NCBI GenBank assembly: GCA_020438525.1
Contig: JAGQUL010000088.1
Coordinates: forward strand, 1-12,872
Origin: Thermoleophilia bacterium
GTDB lineage: Bacteria > Actinomycetota > Thermoleophilia > Gaiellales > SKUG01
DNA: 12,872 nt
Direction: 5' to 3'
Shown here: in pieces, positions 12,251 to 12,872 of the stretch
Layout: each line of letters opens with the position of its first letter
Numbering within the stretch: position 1 is the first letter of the stretch
Position numbers and translations under genes: made by a program
The notes under the pieces: model-generated
What the model was told of the DNA's origin: nothing
Database searches by the model: none
Seen by the model: only the letters and a program-made list of their open reading frames with translations

Positions 12251-12872
12251 TCGGGTCCCGAGTCGGCCGGTCCGCGGCCGAGCGACGACAGCGTGCGGCT
12301 CGACAGCGCGACCGGCGACACCCGCTCGCGCCCGCCGAGCGACACCGCCGCTGCGCCCGCAGCGGCGGCGATCACTGCCCGCGACAGGTCGGGATTCGAG
12401 CGACTGACGTGGTCGGTCACCCACTCGACCGCGTCCTCGAGCTCCATGAGCGGGACCGGATCGATCGGCTCGGCACCTCGATCGACCCGCATCTGGATCG
12501 TGGTGTGCGCCACGCCGAGCTCCGCCTGGAGCGCGTGCTCGAGCTGGTCGAGCACGTGGTCGGGGTCTGAGCCTGATTCGATCCGGACGTGCGCGCTCGC
12601 GGCGAGCGTGCCGGGTGCCATCGTCCAGACGTGGACGTCGTGTGCCTCGAGCACGCCGTCGACCGCCACGAGCACGCTGCCCACCCGTCGTGCGTCGAGC
12701 CCGTGCGGCGCTGCATCGAGCAGGATGTCGGCGCTGCGGCGTACGAGCCGCCATGCGCCGACCACGATCAGGGCGGTCAGCATGAGGCTCGCCAGCGGGT
12801 CGGCGCGCGTCCAGCCGGTCGCCCAGATCACGATGCCCGCGCCCACGGCCGCGACCGACCCGAGCAGGTCGC
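12241..12872 (-). CDS. Cation diffusion facilitator (CDF) transporter, 3' part
   Basis: The window ends inside this gene; about 210 C-terminal residues are visible. They begin in transmembrane helix 5 (DLLGSVAAVGAGIVIWATGW) with the family's metal-binding Asp next to the LGS motif. ADPLASL and the last helix follow (LMLTALIVVGAWRLV). The cytoplasmic domain then shows VDGVLEAHDVHVWTM, the typical CDF C-terminal fold with HDxHVW. CzcD/ZitB-like members export zinc or other divalent cations from the cytosol using the proton gradient; the substrate here cannot be fixed because the first helices are missing. After the normal end of the cytoplasmic domain (IQMRVDR) the protein continues for about 80 residues. 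This tail includes an Ala-rich, weakly hydrophobic segment (AVIAAAAGAAAVSLGG) and a Ser/Arg-rich end, which is unusual. It converges on the small coiled-coil gene with a 10-nt overlap. Confidence 0.9.
   Translation of the reverse strand, partial: DLLGSVAAVGAGIVIWATGWTRADPLASLMLTALIVVGAWRLVRRSADILLDAAPHGLDARRVGSVLVAVDGVLEAHDVHVWTMAPGTLAASAHVRIESGSDPDHVLDQLEHALQAELGVAHTTIQMRVDRGAEPIDPVPLMELEDAVEWVTDHVSRSNPDLSRAVIAAAAGAAAVSLGGRERVSPVALSSRTLSSLGRGPADSGPDQA

Noticed and set aside
11943..12407. Open frame from ATG 11943 preceded by a TATA-like string
   Set aside because: After about 40 residues it becomes Arg/Ser/Pro-rich and runs out of frame through the coiled-coil gene and antisense to the CDF gene.
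1..12872. CRISPR arrays, insertion sequences, integrase or phage genes
   Set aside because: No regularly spaced repeats, transposase motifs, long terminal inverted repeats or target duplications were found; tRNA-Leu is not flanked by an attachment-site copy.

Overview
The window is very GC-rich. It has dense short-spaced genes, lipoprotein signal peptides, and several genes whose start codon lies 6-7 nt after a TANNNT-type -10 box (leaderless style). This points to an actinobacterium. The mix of fibronectin-III-tailed secreted protease, PQQ sugar dehydrogenase lipoprotein and GGDEF/HD-GYP protein would suit a Thermoleophilia/Solirubrobacterales-type soil organism, but that placement is inference from gene style, not from a marker comparison.

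Layout. 1-197: leader and promoter of thrS. 198-2192: complete threonyl-tRNA synthetase. 2193-2444: an unusually structured intergenic region with several hairpins, a likely promoter at 2330-2335 and a textbook intrinsic terminator at 2394-2430. The last ~90 nt look like a free-standing small RNA with a seven-cytosine loop. 2445-2633: small CxxC zinc-ribbon protein. 2648-2729: tRNA-Leu(UAA). 2776-3270: protein with two zf-TFIIB-like zinc motifs. 3341-5359: membrane-bound HAMP-GGDEF-HD-GYP protein whose catalytic signatures are both altered.

5408-6490 (minus): protealysin-like M4 metallopeptidase with a good Shine-Dalgarno but no signal peptide. 6491-6815: 325-nt gap with repeated GGCCAC half-sites. 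6816-8669 (minus): secreted metalloprotease with two fibronectin-III-like domains. 8670-8766: divergent promoter region carrying a perfect 7-4-7 palindrome.

8767-11907 (plus): a run of four genes. It comprises a PQQ-dependent sugar dehydrogenase lipoprotein, an overlapping YfcE-type phosphoesterase, then a helical lipoprotein overlapping a helical membrane-anchored protein; the last two are unrecognised. 12062-12250: small charged coiled-coil protein. 12241-12872 (minus): 3' part of a cation diffusion facilitator with an unusual C-terminal extension.

Much of the right half concerns the cell surface: two metallopeptidases, an exported sugar oxidase, a surface lipoprotein with an anchored partner, and a metal exporter. 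The left half is translation housekeeping (ThrRS, tRNA-Leu) with small zinc-binding proteins between. No CRISPR array, insertion sequence, rRNA or phage gene was seen. The strongest candidate for something undescribed is the small structured RNA at about 2341-2430; the lipoprotein/anchored-protein pair at 10538-11907 comes second.
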